64,000 bases of DNA from Bacillus sp. V3-13 (GCF_002860165.1 NZ_PGUZ01000009.1:62001-126000); one strand, 5' to 3'. Shown: positions 10,471-18,389, numbered from the stretch's first letter. The notes: generated from the letters alone by a model not told the origin. Translations and numbers: made by a program.

Positions 10471-11275
10471 ACCCCGCTTTTCTGCTTATAGTTGTGCCTT
10501 TCCATTGTGCATCTTGATAGATGGCGCCCTTTCCTGACACGATCATCGCATTTTTGACGCCCCGTTTAACAGCGGCAAGCGCTGATTCCACTTTTGGAAT
10601 CATTCCCCCGTAAATTTGGCCCTCTAATATATATGCATCGATGTCTTCAGGCGTTAAATGGGATACCACAGAATCTCCAATTATGATTCCTTCCACATCG
10701 GTAACAAATATGCAGCATTCCGCCTGTAAAGCGTGCGCCACCGCGGCAGCGGCATAATCTGCGTTAATATTCAGCTTTGTGCCATCCGCTGTGACACCGA
10801 CCGGGGTGATCACAGGAGTGAATTTTTCCTTTAACAGCATGTTAATGACGCTTTTGTTCACTTCAATGACTTCTCCAACAAATCCAAGCTCTTTTTTGTT
10901 AATAAACCTGGCTTTCAGGCAGTTCCCATCACTGCCGCTTAACCCGATCGGGTTAAAATCATATTGACCGAGAAGCTCAGCCAATTTTCGATTTGTTTGC
11001 CCTGTTAAGACCATTTCTACAACCTGCATCGTTTCGGCTGATGTTTTCCGCAGGCCGTTATGGAATTCAGGTGCTACATCATACAGTGCGAGAAGCTTAT
11101 TGATATCCGGGCCGCCGCCATGGACGAAAACAAATTGCCAGCCTTGCTTTTTAAGCTCGTGCAAGCTTTTAAAAAAGGCAGGTGCCAGAGACTCGATTAC
11201 ACTGCCCCCGCATTTAATGACGACAACTTTATTTCCATTATGTTCGGTAGCTTGCGTTAATTTTGATATAGTCAT
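10424..11275 (-). CDS. argB: Acetylglutamate kinase
   Basis: Phosphorylates N-acetylglutamate, the second step of the cyclic arginine pathway. This amino-acid-kinase fold has the phosphate loop KCGGSVI near residue 20, the substrate turn VHGGGPDIN near 50, FVTDVEGI and the late GGMIPKV motif. At 283 residues it is longer than B. subtilis ArgB (258): the N-terminus carries about 14 extra residues and the C-terminus an extra tail beyond GTTISR. The start at 11275 lies 38 bases inside argJ and no better in-frame start exists, so overlap is likely real. Confidence 0.9.
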   Translation of the reverse strand: MTISKLTQATEHNGNKVVVIKCGGSVIESLAPAFFKSLHELKKQGWQFVFVHGGGPDINKLLALYDVAPEFHNGLRKTSAETMQVVEMVLTGQTNRKLAELLGQYDFNPIGLSGSDGNCLKARFINKKELGFVGEVIEVNKSVINMLLKEKFTPVITPVGVTADGTKLNINADYAAAAVAHALQAECCIFVTDVEGIIIGDSVVSHLTPEDIDAYILEGQIYGGMIPKVESALAAVKRGVKNAMIVSGKGAIYQDAQWKGTTISRKAGYDDELSVSNIYKVGS

Positions 11276-12470
11276 AGGTTAAATCGCACCCCCACGCTTT
11301 GCCGACCCCGTCTCCTTCGTTTACATCGACAAATATTTGAATAAAGTCGCTCTTCAGATACTCTGTCGCCTCTTGTTCCGAAAATGACTGCGGCTCACTG
11401 TTGGACAACATCTTAATCGGGCCGATCGATATATCAACTGTCTCAGGATTAAGGCTGGCTGTGCTTTGGCCGATCGCGCAAATAATCCGTCCCCAATTTG
11501 CATCCGCACCGTATACGGCTGTTTTGACGAGATTGGAGCCAACGATTTGCTTGGCAATCATATTGCCATCATAGTTGTCAGCTGCTCCGGTTACGTTCAC
11601 TTCAACCAGCTTTGTAGCGCCTTCCCCATCTTTCGCTATTTGCTTTGCGAGGCTTTCACAGCTTGCCGCGAGCAGCTCGACAAACAAAGGCCAGTCAGGG
11701 TGATTAGGCGTTAGCGCGTCATTGCAGGCTTTTCCATTTGCCATGACAAGCACCATATCGTTTGTTGAAGTATCCCCGTCAACGGTGATTTGGTTAAAGG
11801 TCCGGTTGGTCACTTCTTTCAGTGCTGCACTTAAGTGGCCGGAAGCGATGTTGGCATCCGTCGTTAAAAAGGCAAGCATCGTCGCCATGTTTGGATGGAT
11901 CATTCCCGACCCTTTCGCCGCTCCGCCCATTACTACGGTCTTTCCATCAATCACTGCGGAAAAACACGATTTTTTCATGACCAGATCCGTTGTCAGAATA
12001 GCAGTTTGAAAGCTTTCAGCATTGCTTTCATCTGCTCCGGGAGACAAGCCGGCAATTCCTTTTTCAATTTTATCCATCGGTAAATATTCACCAATCACTC
12101 CGGTCGATGCAACCGCGACATAATGTTCTTTTATATTCAACTTGCGGGCTGTCAGTTCCCTCATCTTATAGGCGTCTCTCAATCCCTGTTCTCCTGTGCA
12201 CGCATTCGCACATGCACTATTTACAATTACCGCCTGCACCAGGCCTTCCTGCGCCACGCTTTCCATTGTCACCTTTAGCGGTGCAGCCTGAAAGAGATTT
12301 GTTGTATAAACGGCAGCGCAGCTTGCCGGAGTTTCACTGACGATCACGCCCACATCTTTTTTTGCATAACGCATGCCGGCGTGAACCCCATCGGCTTTAA
12401 AGCCTTTTGGTGACAGGATGCTCCCTTCTGTCAACTCTTGTATTCCCTTTTTCACGGTAATCGTTTGCAA
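11238..12470 (-). CDS. argJ: Bifunctional ornithine acetyltransferase / N-acetylglutamate synthase
   Basis: Recycles the acetyl group from N-acetylornithine to glutamate and, in the bifunctional type, also uses acetyl-CoA. It is an Ntn-type enzyme. The self-cleavage site is the Ala-Thr of NMATMLAFLTTDA near residue 190, where Thr becomes the nucleophile; GSGMIHPN precedes it. The 410-residue length matches the family. Translation starts at TTG 12470 with GGGAGGATGG upstream. The gene is 18 bases downstream of argC and overlaps argB. No separate argA or argE is in the window, which fits the cyclic pathway. Confidence 0.93.
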   Translation of the reverse strand: MQTITVKKGIQELTEGSILSPKGFKADGVHAGMRYAKKDVGVIVSETPASCAAVYTTNLFQAAPLKVTMESVAQEGLVQAVIVNSACANACTGEQGLRDAYKMRELTARKLNIKEHYVAVASTGVIGEYLPMDKIEKGIAGLSPGADESNAESFQTAILTTDLVMKKSCFSAVIDGKTVVMGGAAKGSGMIHPNMATMLAFLTTDANIASGHLSAALKEVTNRTFNQITVDGDTSTNDMVLVMANGKACNDALTPNHPDWPLFVELLAASCESLAKQIAKDGEGATKLVEVNVTGAADNYDGNMIAKQIVGSNLVKTAVYGADANWGRIICAIGQSTASLNPETVDISIGPIKMLSNSEPQSFSEQEATEYLKSDFIQIFVDVNEGDGVGKAWGCDLTYDYIKINASYRT

Positions 12471-12488
12471 AATATTCCATCCTCCCTG

Positions 12489-13523
12489 TTACGGATAATA
12501 AGGTACAAATTCCAAACCGGCTTTTTCATCAAGCCCATTCATGAGGTTTGAATTTTGGACAGCCTGGCCGGCCGCCCCTTTCACTAAATTATCGATCACC
12601 GACACTATCGTCAGCCTGCCTGTTCTTTCGTCCGCATTCAGGCCAATATCACAATAATTGGAACCGGCAACCTCTTTAATGGACGGATAAGTACCAACTG
12701 GCCGGATTCTGACAAATGGATGATTTTTATACATTTCCCTGTATAAATCAATTATTTCATCTGTCGAAACAGGTTCGAGCAGTTGAACGTACATGGTCGC
12801 CATAATCCCCCTTGTGATCGGCAGCAAATGCGTGCTGAACGTGATGTTGCCAATCGCTTCATTCCACAGTTTTAATTGCTGTTCAATTTCCGGGATATGC
12901 TGGTGCTCATTGACTTTATAGATTTTTAGATTTTCGTTTACTTCCGAAAAATTTGTTCCTTTTGAAGCTGCGCGCCCCGCCCCGGAAGCCCCTGACTTTG
13001 CATCGATGATAATCATGTCCGGATCGATCAATTTATTGATAACGACAGGAGCAAGGCCTAGTAAAGCAGCAGTCGGATAGCAACCGGGATTGGACAAAAT
13101 CCTCGCCCGGGCCACTTCCGTACTGTTCCACTCTGATAATCCGTATACAGCCTCATTTACGATTTTCGGATCGACTGCATTGTGTCCGTACCATTTTTCA
13201 TAAACATAGCTTTGTTTTAAGCGCAAATCCCCTGATAAATCAACGATTTGGATGTCCGTGTCCGCAAACGCCTCTGCCAGCTTGCCGGAAACACCTGATG
13301 GGGTAGCCAGAAAGACAAGCCCGGAATGTTCAGCGATTTTATCGGGATCAATTTTTTCAAGCCGGTGATCAAGGATACCTGTTAAGTGCGGATATTCCTC
13401 ACTGATGGGAAGCTCTTCTCTTGTTGAATGAATTGATTGTATATTGTATACAGGGTGAGAATGCAGAATCCTTAATAATTCAGCACCGCCATACCCGGTT
13501 GTTCCGATAATAGAAACGTTCAT
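12489..13523 (-). CDS. argC: N-acetyl-gamma-glutamyl-phosphate reductase
   Basis: The NADPH-dependent reductase of the third arginine step. The Rossmann motif GTTGYGGAELLR is at the N-terminus, the catalytic Cys in SNPGCYPTAALL near residue 147, and the substrate region STHLLPITRGI. At 344 residues it is of normal length. It is the first gene of the seven-gene operon, with ribosome site AAGGGGG 6 bases before ATG, a TTGCTT-TATAAT promoter and an ARG box between promoter and start codon. Repression by the arginine repressor AhrC/ArgR is inferred. Confidence 0.94.
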   Translation of the reverse strand: MNVSIIGTTGYGGAELLRILHSHPVYNIQSIHSTREELPISEEYPHLTGILDHRLEKIDPDKIAEHSGLVFLATPSGVSGKLAEAFADTDIQIVDLSGDLRLKQSYVYEKWYGHNAVDPKIVNEAVYGLSEWNSTEVARARILSNPGCYPTAALLGLAPVVINKLIDPDMIIIDAKSGASGAGRAASKGTNFSEVNENLKIYKVNEHQHIPEIEQQLKLWNEAIGNITFSTHLLPITRGIMATMYVQLLEPVSTDEIIDLYREMYKNHPFVRIRPVGTYPSIKEVAGSNYCDIGLNADERTGRLTIVSVIDNLVKGAAGQAVQNSNLMNGLDEKAGLEFVPYYP

Positions 13524-13542
13524 TTATTTCCCCCTTGAGAAA

Positions 13543-13622
13543 AATGTATATTTAATCATAAAAACTTATATTTATGAAAAATATGTTTCTCTTATTATAA
13601 GAATTTAGCTTTAAGAAAGCAA
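13543..13622 (-). promoter_or_regulatory. arg operon promoter and ARG operator
   Basis: On the minus strand TTGCTT (13617-13622), a 17-bp spacer and TATAAT (13594-13599) form a sigma-A promoter. Downstream, 13543-13560 reads TATGATTAAATATACATT, an ARG box with one mismatch at the fixed positions. A weaker AT-rich palindromic stretch (13564-13581) sits beside it. A repressor bound here would block initiation of argC-argF. Confidence 0.72.
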
Positions 13623-13672
13623 CCGTAAAAACTAAATTTTTAAACTGTTTTATATTTTTATTTTTTATATAG

Positions 13673-13702
13673 TTGACGGTAAACATTTTTTATTTTTAAA
13701 AT
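13673..13702 (+). promoter_or_regulatory. Promoter of fnr copy 1
   Basis: TTGACG (13673-13678), an 18-bp spacer and TAAAAT (13697-13702) lie 45 bp before the fnr start. No Fnr box was seen here. The ribosome site AAAGGTGG is 7 bases before the ATG. Confidence 0.5.
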
Positions 13703-13747
13703 ATTTAAAAGCGAGACAGTTTCGCACCTTCAAAAGGTGGTTAAAAC

Positions 13748-14440
13748 ATGCAGGTAATGGCAGAAATTTCGGCTGAATTAACAGAGATCTTCCAAATGGT
13801 GCATCATATGCGGAAAACGGAAAAGGGGGCATTCCTTTTTCAGGAAGGGGAAAATGCCGGTGAGCTTTTCCTGATTCAAAGCGGAAAAGTGCAAATCAGC
13901 AAAATGGTTCCCGATGGCCGTGAATTGACGTTAAGAATGTGTTCCGCAGGAGATTTAATCGGGGAGCTTTCTTTGTTTTGTCCTGCACCTAAATATATGC
14001 TGAGCGCAAAAGTAATCGAAAGCGGTGAAGTGGCTGTCATTTATAAAGACCATCTCGAGGAAAAGCTTGCCAAAAACAGCCGGGCAGCGCTGGAATTCAT
14101 GAGATGGCTCAGCGGACAGCATCGGAAAACGCAAACAAAATTTCGCGATCTTGTCCTGCATGGAAAAAAAGGCGCTTTATATTCAACGTTAATCCGTTTT
14201 TCAAACAGCTACGGAGTTGCCGGAATAAACGGGATTTTAATCAACGTTCCCCTCACCAACCAGGACCTTGCCAACTTTTGCGGCACCTCAAGAGAAGTGG
14301 TCAACCGGCTGCTCGGCGAACTGCGCAAAAATGACATCATCAGCATTGATAAAAGCTTGATCACGATTCATGATCTCGATTATTTAAAGCTTGAAATCGA
14401 TTGTGAAAACTGCCCGGTTGATATCTGTAATATTTGTTGA
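13748..14440 (+). CDS. fnr: Fnr-family anaerobic regulator, copy 1 (3' end altered by insertion)
   Basis: A 230-residue Crp/Fnr regulator: cyclic-nucleotide-binding-like beta-barrel (about 20-130), dimer helix, and a winged helix with recognition helix GTSREVVNRLL. The C-terminus carries Cys-x2-Cys-x4-Cys (CENCPVDIC). Together with Asp of FRDLVL, this matches the [4Fe-4S] ligands of B. subtilis Fnr, so it should sense oxygen. It is strongly similar to the second copy at 23884. The final codons are abnormal: a Tn7-like element begins at 14435, so the protein ends Asn-Ile-Cys-stop. The displaced original end (GAC TAA) lies at 18576-18581. Confidence 0.93.
   Translation: MQVMAEISAELTEIFQMVHHMRKTEKGAFLFQEGENAGELFLIQSGKVQISKMVPDGRELTLRMCSAGDLIGELSLFCPAPKYMLSAKVIESGEVAVIYKDHLEEKLAKNSRAALEFMRWLSGQHRKTQTKFRDLVLHGKKGALYSTLIRFSNSYGVAGINGILINVPLTNQDLANFCGTSREVVNRLLGELRKNDIISIDKSLITIHDLDYLKLEIDCENCPVDICNIC
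14430..14434. repeat. Left target-site duplication ATATT
   Basis: ATATT immediately before the TGT terminus of the Tn7-like element. The same five bases follow the right terminus at 18571-18575. Confidence 0.85.
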
Positions 14441-14442
14441 GT

Positions 14443-14581
14443 GACAATAAAATCATTTAATTTTGAGGATTCTAGCACGCATAGCACCGTCCGCAAAAAT
14501 GGACGGTGCTAGAATAAAGTTATTTAATCCTTATGTAGATCCTATAAAATGTTACAAAACAGTAACAATAAAATTGTTTAA
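14443..14581 (+). repeat. Left-end transposase-binding sites (three)
   Basis: Direct copies of the core AATAAARTYRTTTAA at 14443-14460, 14511-14527 and 14564-14581. A 10-bp perfect hairpin (AGCACCGTCC, 14483-14510) ends exactly where the second site begins. It may also serve as a transcription terminator for fnr. Confidence 0.8.
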
Positions 14582-14608
14582 AAAAGTGAGACTCTTCATA
14601 ATTACATT

Positions 14609-15112
14609 TTAGTTCTCTCTAAAATAGTTCATTCTTTCTCTCATTTGAATAATTCGTTTGATCGATTTAATTGTATCAAAATGCATACCTTCATGGTATA
14701 AACAAAAACTGATAAGTTCTTCTACTGTTGATAAAGTAAGACCTGTGGACGTATTATAGGGCTGCTCTAGCGCCTCTTTCATCCGAAATTCCAATGTTTG
14801 CTCGATCCTGTTAACTTGATTTTCGAGTAATCCAATTAATTCACGAATCGTTGGTGACACCTGTTCTTCCCAATCGGCTGGCTTAGTGCCGGTACTGAAT
14901 AATTCCGCAAAGTGATTTGGCATTGTCATTTTTTCTCCAGTGAGATGAAATGAGAACTTTTCTTGCACAACATATATATGTCCTAGATTCCATTTGATAT
15001 TATTATTGAATCCTTCTGGAATGAAAAGTGATGTCTCATCATTCATTTCTGCCACGTGACCAATTGTATTTTCTCGAACGAATCTTAATTGTTTGAGGAT
15101 GTAGTTTCTCAT
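14609..15112 (-). CDS. DinB-superfamily putative metalloenzyme (element cargo)
   Basis: A 167-residue four-helix-bundle protein of the DinB/YfiT type. The three expected metal-binding histidines are visible: NLGH near residue 45, and YHEGMHFD near residue 140, which gives two. Relatives include thiol transferases using bacillithiol or other low-molecular-weight thiols, but the substrate here is unknown. A ribosome site (AGGAGG within GTTAGGAGGAAAAAAG) precedes ATG 15112. It is the first cargo gene inside the left end, transcribed toward that end, and more AT-rich than the neighbouring chromosome. Confidence 0.75.
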   Translation of the reverse strand: MRNYILKQLRFVRENTIGHVAEMNDETSLFIPEGFNNNIKWNLGHIYVVQEKFSFHLTGEKMTMPNHFAELFSTGTKPADWEEQVSPTIRELIGLLENQVNRIEQTLEFRMKEALEQPYNTSTGLTLSTVEELISFCLYHEGMHFDTIKSIKRIIQMRERMNYFREN

Positions 15113-15214
15113 CTTTTTTCCTCCTAACTATTCATTATCAAATCCAAAAATGTAGCTTTAAAATAAAGTTTGATCAAAAATACCCCACAAGCCAGCATTT
15201 TACGATAAATAAAA

Positions 15215-15253
15215 AGAATCCATTTTGAAAAAAGATTGATCAAAATGGATTCT
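15215..15253 (-). terminator. Terminator after the IS1182-like remnant
   Basis: A 13-bp perfect stem (AGAATCCATTTTG) with a 13-base loop, followed on the minus strand by TTTTTATTTAT. It probably belonged to the lost transposase gene. Confidence 0.65.
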
Positions 15254-15294
15254 TATCCAGCAGATTTAAGGTTGGTTTTTATAAAAAAAATTGA

Positions 15295-15453
15295 TCATTT
15301 TGTACCTATGTTGTTCAACAATCGCGCCCTTCGTATTATAAGGTCATCCAGAATATATATCTGGCTACGAACTAAGTGAACTTCAGGCACCAACTGTTCA
15401 AGTGTAATCATCTCTAGTTGATCGCGATTCATTTGATTATTTTTAGACAACAT
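15295..15453 (-). pseudogene. IS1182-family transposase, N-terminal remnant
   Basis: A 52-codon reading frame with ATG 15453 and AGAGGTGA upstream. The opening (MLSKNNQMNRDQLEMI, then TLEQLVPEVHLVR) has the pattern I know from IS1182-type transposase N-termini. After LVR the sequence departs from the family and stops, so more than 400 residues are missing. Hairpins on both sides (15215-15253 and 15494-15563) look like the flanking terminators of such an element. It may once have been part of the cargo's assembly. A real short peptide gene is a less likely reading. Confidence 0.5.
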
Positions 15454-15493
15454 CCAAATCACCTCTGTATTGTTCTATTTTCATTATATAAAA

Positions 15494-15563
15494 AAACTGC
15501 CGACAAATCCCCGGAAAGGGGGGATTTGTCGACAGTTTGAAACCCTGTATTAATACAGGGTTT
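15494..15563. terminator. Two adjacent hairpins before the FMN-reductase stop
   Basis: A 19-bp stem with one mismatch (15494-15538, GACAAATCCCC arms) is followed by a perfect palindrome, AAACCCTGTATT and its complement (15540-15563), running into TTTT. The pair separates the IS1182-like remnant from the reductase gene. Confidence 0.6.
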
Positions 15564-15606
15564 TTATCAAATTTTATTTTAAATCCACAGATATTTGTAG
15601 TGGTGT

Positions 15607-16149
15607 TTATCGTAAAGTTTTCAATGCCTTGCTCCATGCGATAGTTTGATCTAACATGGCATTTACATTATCAAGGTGTAATTCAGCTGGTTTAAATGTA
15701 CGAAAGCTTTCAAAATCTGTAAATAATGACAATGTCGGGTGTACACGAACGTCCGCTACTAATAATTCCCCTAAGATTCCACGTAAATGTTCAGCTGCAC
15801 GAGCTCCACCCGTTGAACCATAGCTTACGATACCAGCTGCCTTATTGTTCCATTCATCGCGTGCTGAATCTAGTGCATTTTTTAATGCTCCTGTAATGCT
15901 GTGATTGTATTCTTGAACAATAAATACGAATCCGTCTAAGCTAGAAAGTTTTTCTGACCAAGCTTTTAATCCGGGTTCATTACCAGTACCTTCTCCTAAA
16001 AAAGGTAATTTGAAGTCTGCAATATCTACGATTTCATAATTTGCATCTCCACGTTTGTCAGCAATTTCCTTTACCCAATTTCCTACTTGTGGGCTTACAC
16101 GTCCTTGGCGAGTGCTTCCTAAGATAATTCCGATGTTTAATTTTTTCAC
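15607..16149 (-). CDS. NAD(P)H-dependent FMN reductase (element cargo)
   Basis: A 180-residue flavodoxin-fold quinone/azo/FMN reductase type protein. The phosphate-binding loop GSTRQGR is at residues 11-17, and the flavin/active-site stretch EYNHSITGALKNALD is near residue 80 (family form PEYNHS; Pro is Gln here). YGSTGG is the second FMN loop. The gene lies downstream of two ABM-domain genes and a TetR gene on the same strand. That association is often seen with detoxification of quinones or electrophiles; the substrate is inferred, not shown. Confidence 0.85.
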   Translation of the reverse strand: MKKLNIGIILGSTRQGRVSPQVGNWVKEIADKRGDANYEIVDIADFKLPFLGEGTGNEPGLKAWSEKLSSLDGFVFIVQEYNHSITGALKNALDSARDEWNNKAAGIVSYGSTGGARAAEHLRGILGELLVADVRVHPTLSLFTDFESFRTFKPAELHLDNVNAMLDQTIAWSKALKTLR

Positions 16150-16309
16150 AGTTTTTTCCTCCTCATTAATTGGTCCACCAAATAATTTGTTTAAACCCCC
16201 CCATGCCTTGTGTATTGATAATTAGTTTTTTAAAAATGAAGTGTTCAACGTTAATTCTTATGGAAGATTCGATCTCTTCAGAAACAAAAAAGGTGTCTTA
16301 ATGCGCACT

Positions 16310-16627
16310 TCAAAAATTTTCAATGTTTTCCACAACCGTATAGTACCCACCTTCTGCTCCTTCAATTAGATGTTTAATCTTGTTTAGATGTTCCGAGAAG
16401 TCAGTTTTTTCTAACCAACTTTTATGAAATTCAATACTCTCAAATGTAGTTATCATAATTGCCTTGTTATTATCGACAGAACGATGCCAACGACTACTAA
16501 TCCAACCAGGAACAGCTTTATCCTTGAAGTTCAGTAATTCTTCAGCTTGGATAGTGACCAATTCATCTAGCTTGCCTGGTTTCGCAGTAAATACATTAAT
16601 CCACACTATTGATTTACTAGAATTCAT
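16310..16627 (-). CDS. ABM-domain (antibiotic biosynthesis monooxygenase) protein 1
   Basis: A 105-residue single dimeric ferredoxin-like barrel domain. It opens with the strand SIVWINVFTAKPGKLDEL, has a central PGWISSRWHRS, and a terminal helix-strand. Such cofactor-free or haem-degrading monooxygenase folds act on quinols, aldehydes or haem. It carries no haem-axial signature that I can recognise. It sits between the reductase and a second ABM gene, 160-bp gaps on each side, and its product could partner the reductase. Confidence 0.7.
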   Translation of the reverse strand: MNSSKSIVWINVFTAKPGKLDELVTIQAEELLNFKDKAVPGWISSRWHRSVDNNKAIMITTFESIEFHKSWLEKTDFSEHLNKIKHLIEGAEGGYYTVVENIENF

Positions 16628-16727
16628 TTAAATAACCTCCTTTTATTTAAATTATCTTACCTACACCGAGACTAGCTGATGCAGCGACCAATTTTTGAAA
16701 CGCTAAGTTGGGAGCTTTACGCATCCT

Positions 16728-17066
16728 TCATGCGTTCTTGACCACTCGAGCGACGCGAAAGGTATCGACCTTCGCTATCTTGGCACCGCAGAGCTTAATC
16801 ACCTCGTCAATTGCTTCCTTGGCTTCGTCGTTGCCAGTTGCTTGAAAGCTTCTCTGCCAAGCTTCCTTAGAGAGCCATTGGACGTAATTAACCACTCGCC
16901 ACCCATCGTCACTTGCATGGAAACTCACTGAGATGAATCCGGGGAAACTCTTAAAGTGTTGTTCAACTTGATTGGTGATACCGTTAATCAATGTTTGCTG
17001 TTGTTGTGGATCGACTTCGAACTCAACCATCACCGTAAAGAATCGGTTTTCTTCAATTATAGGCAT
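16728..17066 (-). CDS. ABM-domain protein 2
   Basis: A 112-residue ABM-type protein (FFTVMVEFEVDPQQQQTLINGI at the start, FPGFISVSFHASDDGWRVV in the middle). It is only distantly similar to the neighbouring ABM protein. ATG 17066 has GGGAGGTAG upstream. A TetR-type operator half (17097-17112) lies just before it, so this gene and those downstream are probably controlled by the adjacent TetR regulator. Confidence 0.7.
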   Translation of the reverse strand: MPIIEENRFFTVMVEFEVDPQQQQTLINGITNQVEQHFKSFPGFISVSFHASDDGWRVVNYVQWLSKEAWQRSFQATGNDEAKEAIDEVIKLCGAKIAKVDTFRVARVVKNA

Positions 17067-17096
17067 TTTATTCTACCTCCCTTGAATGGTTGCGAT

Positions 17097-17112
17097 GACT
17101 GTCAGTACTAAC
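17097..17112. promoter_or_regulatory. TetR-type operator before ABM gene 2
   Basis: GACTGTCAGTACTAAC repeats 14 of the 16 bases of the palindromic operator at 17756-17771. The pairing suggests one regulator acting at both places. Confidence 0.55.
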
Positions 17113-17144
17113 CCTACTAACTAAAATTTTGTTTTTTGAAAATA

Positions 17145-17735
17145 CTAGGGGGTTAAAGCCCTAGTGAATATCTGGACACTCTCCATTATAAAATCTTCCA
17201 GTGATACGGTTGGAAAGTTAGCATCGGACTCCAGATCGTTCATAAATGCACCAAAATTCATCACCATGAACGACAAAGCCTGAACTTCCGGGTTCGTCCG
17301 TATCAGTTTGCCTTTCTCGAACATAACCGTGAAATAATCTGTTAAGATTTCCATTAATTGTTGAGGCTGTTTCTGTGTTCTTTCTCGAAACCCTGGCATA
17401 TTGCCTTCCTCCTTTATGCTGATCATAATCATTTTTCGGTTGCGGTTCATAATTTCATGGTACGTCCTGCTAATCATGAGCAAATCTGCATGTAAATCCC
17501 ACATAAGCTTCTCATTGAAAAGTTTTGTCATCTCTTCAGCATAGTGAAAACGGTCAAATGCCATTTCGAGAAGATTTTGCTTACTTCCAAAGCGACGAAA
17601 CAGCGTCTTTTCACTCAAACCTGCAGCAGCAGCGATTTCCTGGGTAGATACACAATTGTAGCCTTTCTCCGATATTAGATCGATAGCTGCCAACAGTAGC
17701 TTAGCATCGTTGCTTAAATGATTACTGCTACTCAT
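17145..17735 (-). CDS. TetR/AcrR-family regulator (element cargo)
   Basis: A 196-residue repressor-type protein. The N-terminal helix-turn-helix has the family pattern: AAIDLISEKGYNCVSTQEIAAAAGLSEKTLFRRFGSK. The all-helical ligand domain follows. ATG 17735 has GAGGTGAG upstream. A perfect palindrome lies just upstream of the gene and a half copy before the first ABM gene, which suggests autoregulation and control of the ABM/reductase genes. The inducer is unknown; the cargo suggests an electrophile or quinone. Confidence 0.85.
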   Translation of the reverse strand: MSSSNHLSNDAKLLLAAIDLISEKGYNCVSTQEIAAAAGLSEKTLFRRFGSKQNLLEMAFDRFHYAEEMTKLFNEKLMWDLHADLLMISRTYHEIMNRNRKMIMISIKEEGNMPGFRERTQKQPQQLMEILTDYFTVMFEKGKLIRTNPEVQALSFMVMNFGAFMNDLESDANFPTVSLEDFIMESVQIFTRALTP

Positions 17736-17755
17736 ACTCTCACCTCTTCCGAATA

Positions 17756-17771
17756 GACTGTCAGTACTGAC
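17756..17771. promoter_or_regulatory. TetR autoregulatory operator
   Basis: GACTGTCAGTACTGAC, containing the perfect 12-bp palindrome GTCAGTACTGAC, 21 bp upstream of the TetR start. It is matched by the related site at 17097. Confidence 0.65.
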
Positions 17772-17821
17772 TGTTCTTTTGTTCCATCATATACCATCTG
17801 TTTTAAATTTGTCAATATACT

Positions 17822-17970
17822 TGTAGAATGACAATAAAGTTATTTAATTTTAAAACCTCAAACATGTATAACCCCGTTCTCATATTAGTACGGGGTTAAA
17901 ATAAAGTCGTTTAACTTTTGATGTAGATTACTTCATTGCTCTTAAAAAAATAACAATAAAGTCGTTTTAA
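17822..17970 (+). repeat. Second, internal Tn7-like left end
   Basis: TGTAGAAT followed by GACAATAAAGTT, then sites at 17830-17847, 17898-17914 and 17952-17970. Spacing (68 and 54 bp) copies that of the outer left end (68 and 53). An 8-bp hairpin AACCCCGT (17870-17897) again ends exactly at the second site. The preceding five bases (ATACT) differ from ATATT at the right terminus in one base. Confidence 0.78.
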
Positions 17971-18038
17971 TTTGGGAGCTTTATTCAAGAATTGCGCCCG
18001 TTTGGAGAAGACATTTAACGCGCCTGTTACTCATTCAT

Positions 18039-18389
18039 CTAAAGATGAGTAAGAATATTGACAAGCTTCCCGAATGGATCTCTTACAAAAAACCGCCGAA
18101 CCTCGCATGGTTCCTCAACTGGTCCATACTCAATTGGAATCCCTGCCTTTTTAATACGAGTTAAGGCATCGTCAAGATCATCAACTTCAATAGACAAATC
18201 AGGCACAGGCGTCCCAGAACCTCCCTCAGAGAGAAAACTGATTTGAGTATTCACTTTTTCAGATGAACCGTAAGTCGCAATAAATCCCATATCCATCAAT
18301 TGATCAAGTTCAAGTACTTCCTCGTAAAAATACTTTGCTTTAGAAATGTCCTGCGTCTCAATGTTGGCAACAATTCGCTTTACCTTCAT
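18039..18389 (-). CDS. Glyoxalase/VOC-superfamily protein (element cargo)
   Basis: A 116-residue vicinal-oxygen-chelate protein with two beta-alpha-beta-beta-beta modules (KVKRIVANIETQD... and ...VRRFFVRDPFGKLVNIL). Members include glyoxalase I, dioxygenases and bleomycin- or fosfomycin-resistance proteins; the sequence does not decide. The final DPFGKLVNIL carries the typical C-terminal module. I prefer ATG 18389, 8 bases after AGGAGG; the GTG at 18395 is too close to it. It is the only gene between the internal left end and the right end, and could itself be a mini-element cargo. Confidence 0.8.
   Translation of the reverse strand: MKVKRIVANIETQDISKAKYFYEEVLELDQLMDMGFIATYGSSEKVNTQISFLSEGGSGTPVPDLSIEVDDLDDALTRIKKAGIPIEYGPVEEPCEVRRFFVRDPFGKLVNILTHL

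Noticed and set aside
13541-13747. T-box or attenuator in front of the arg operon
   Set aside because: The leader is about 65 bases, with no terminator hairpin or T-box sequence; an ARG operator explains it better.
16182-16198. Extra transposase-binding site inside the cargo
   Set aside because: AATAATTTGTTTAAA is similar to the core but lacks the AATAAAG half and is isolated; it is a likely chance match in AT-rich DNA.
17735-17822. A right end of the outer element just before the internal left end
   Set aside because: I looked for inverted TTAAACNACTTTATT sites and an ACA terminus here and found none, so two complete tandem elements are not supported.
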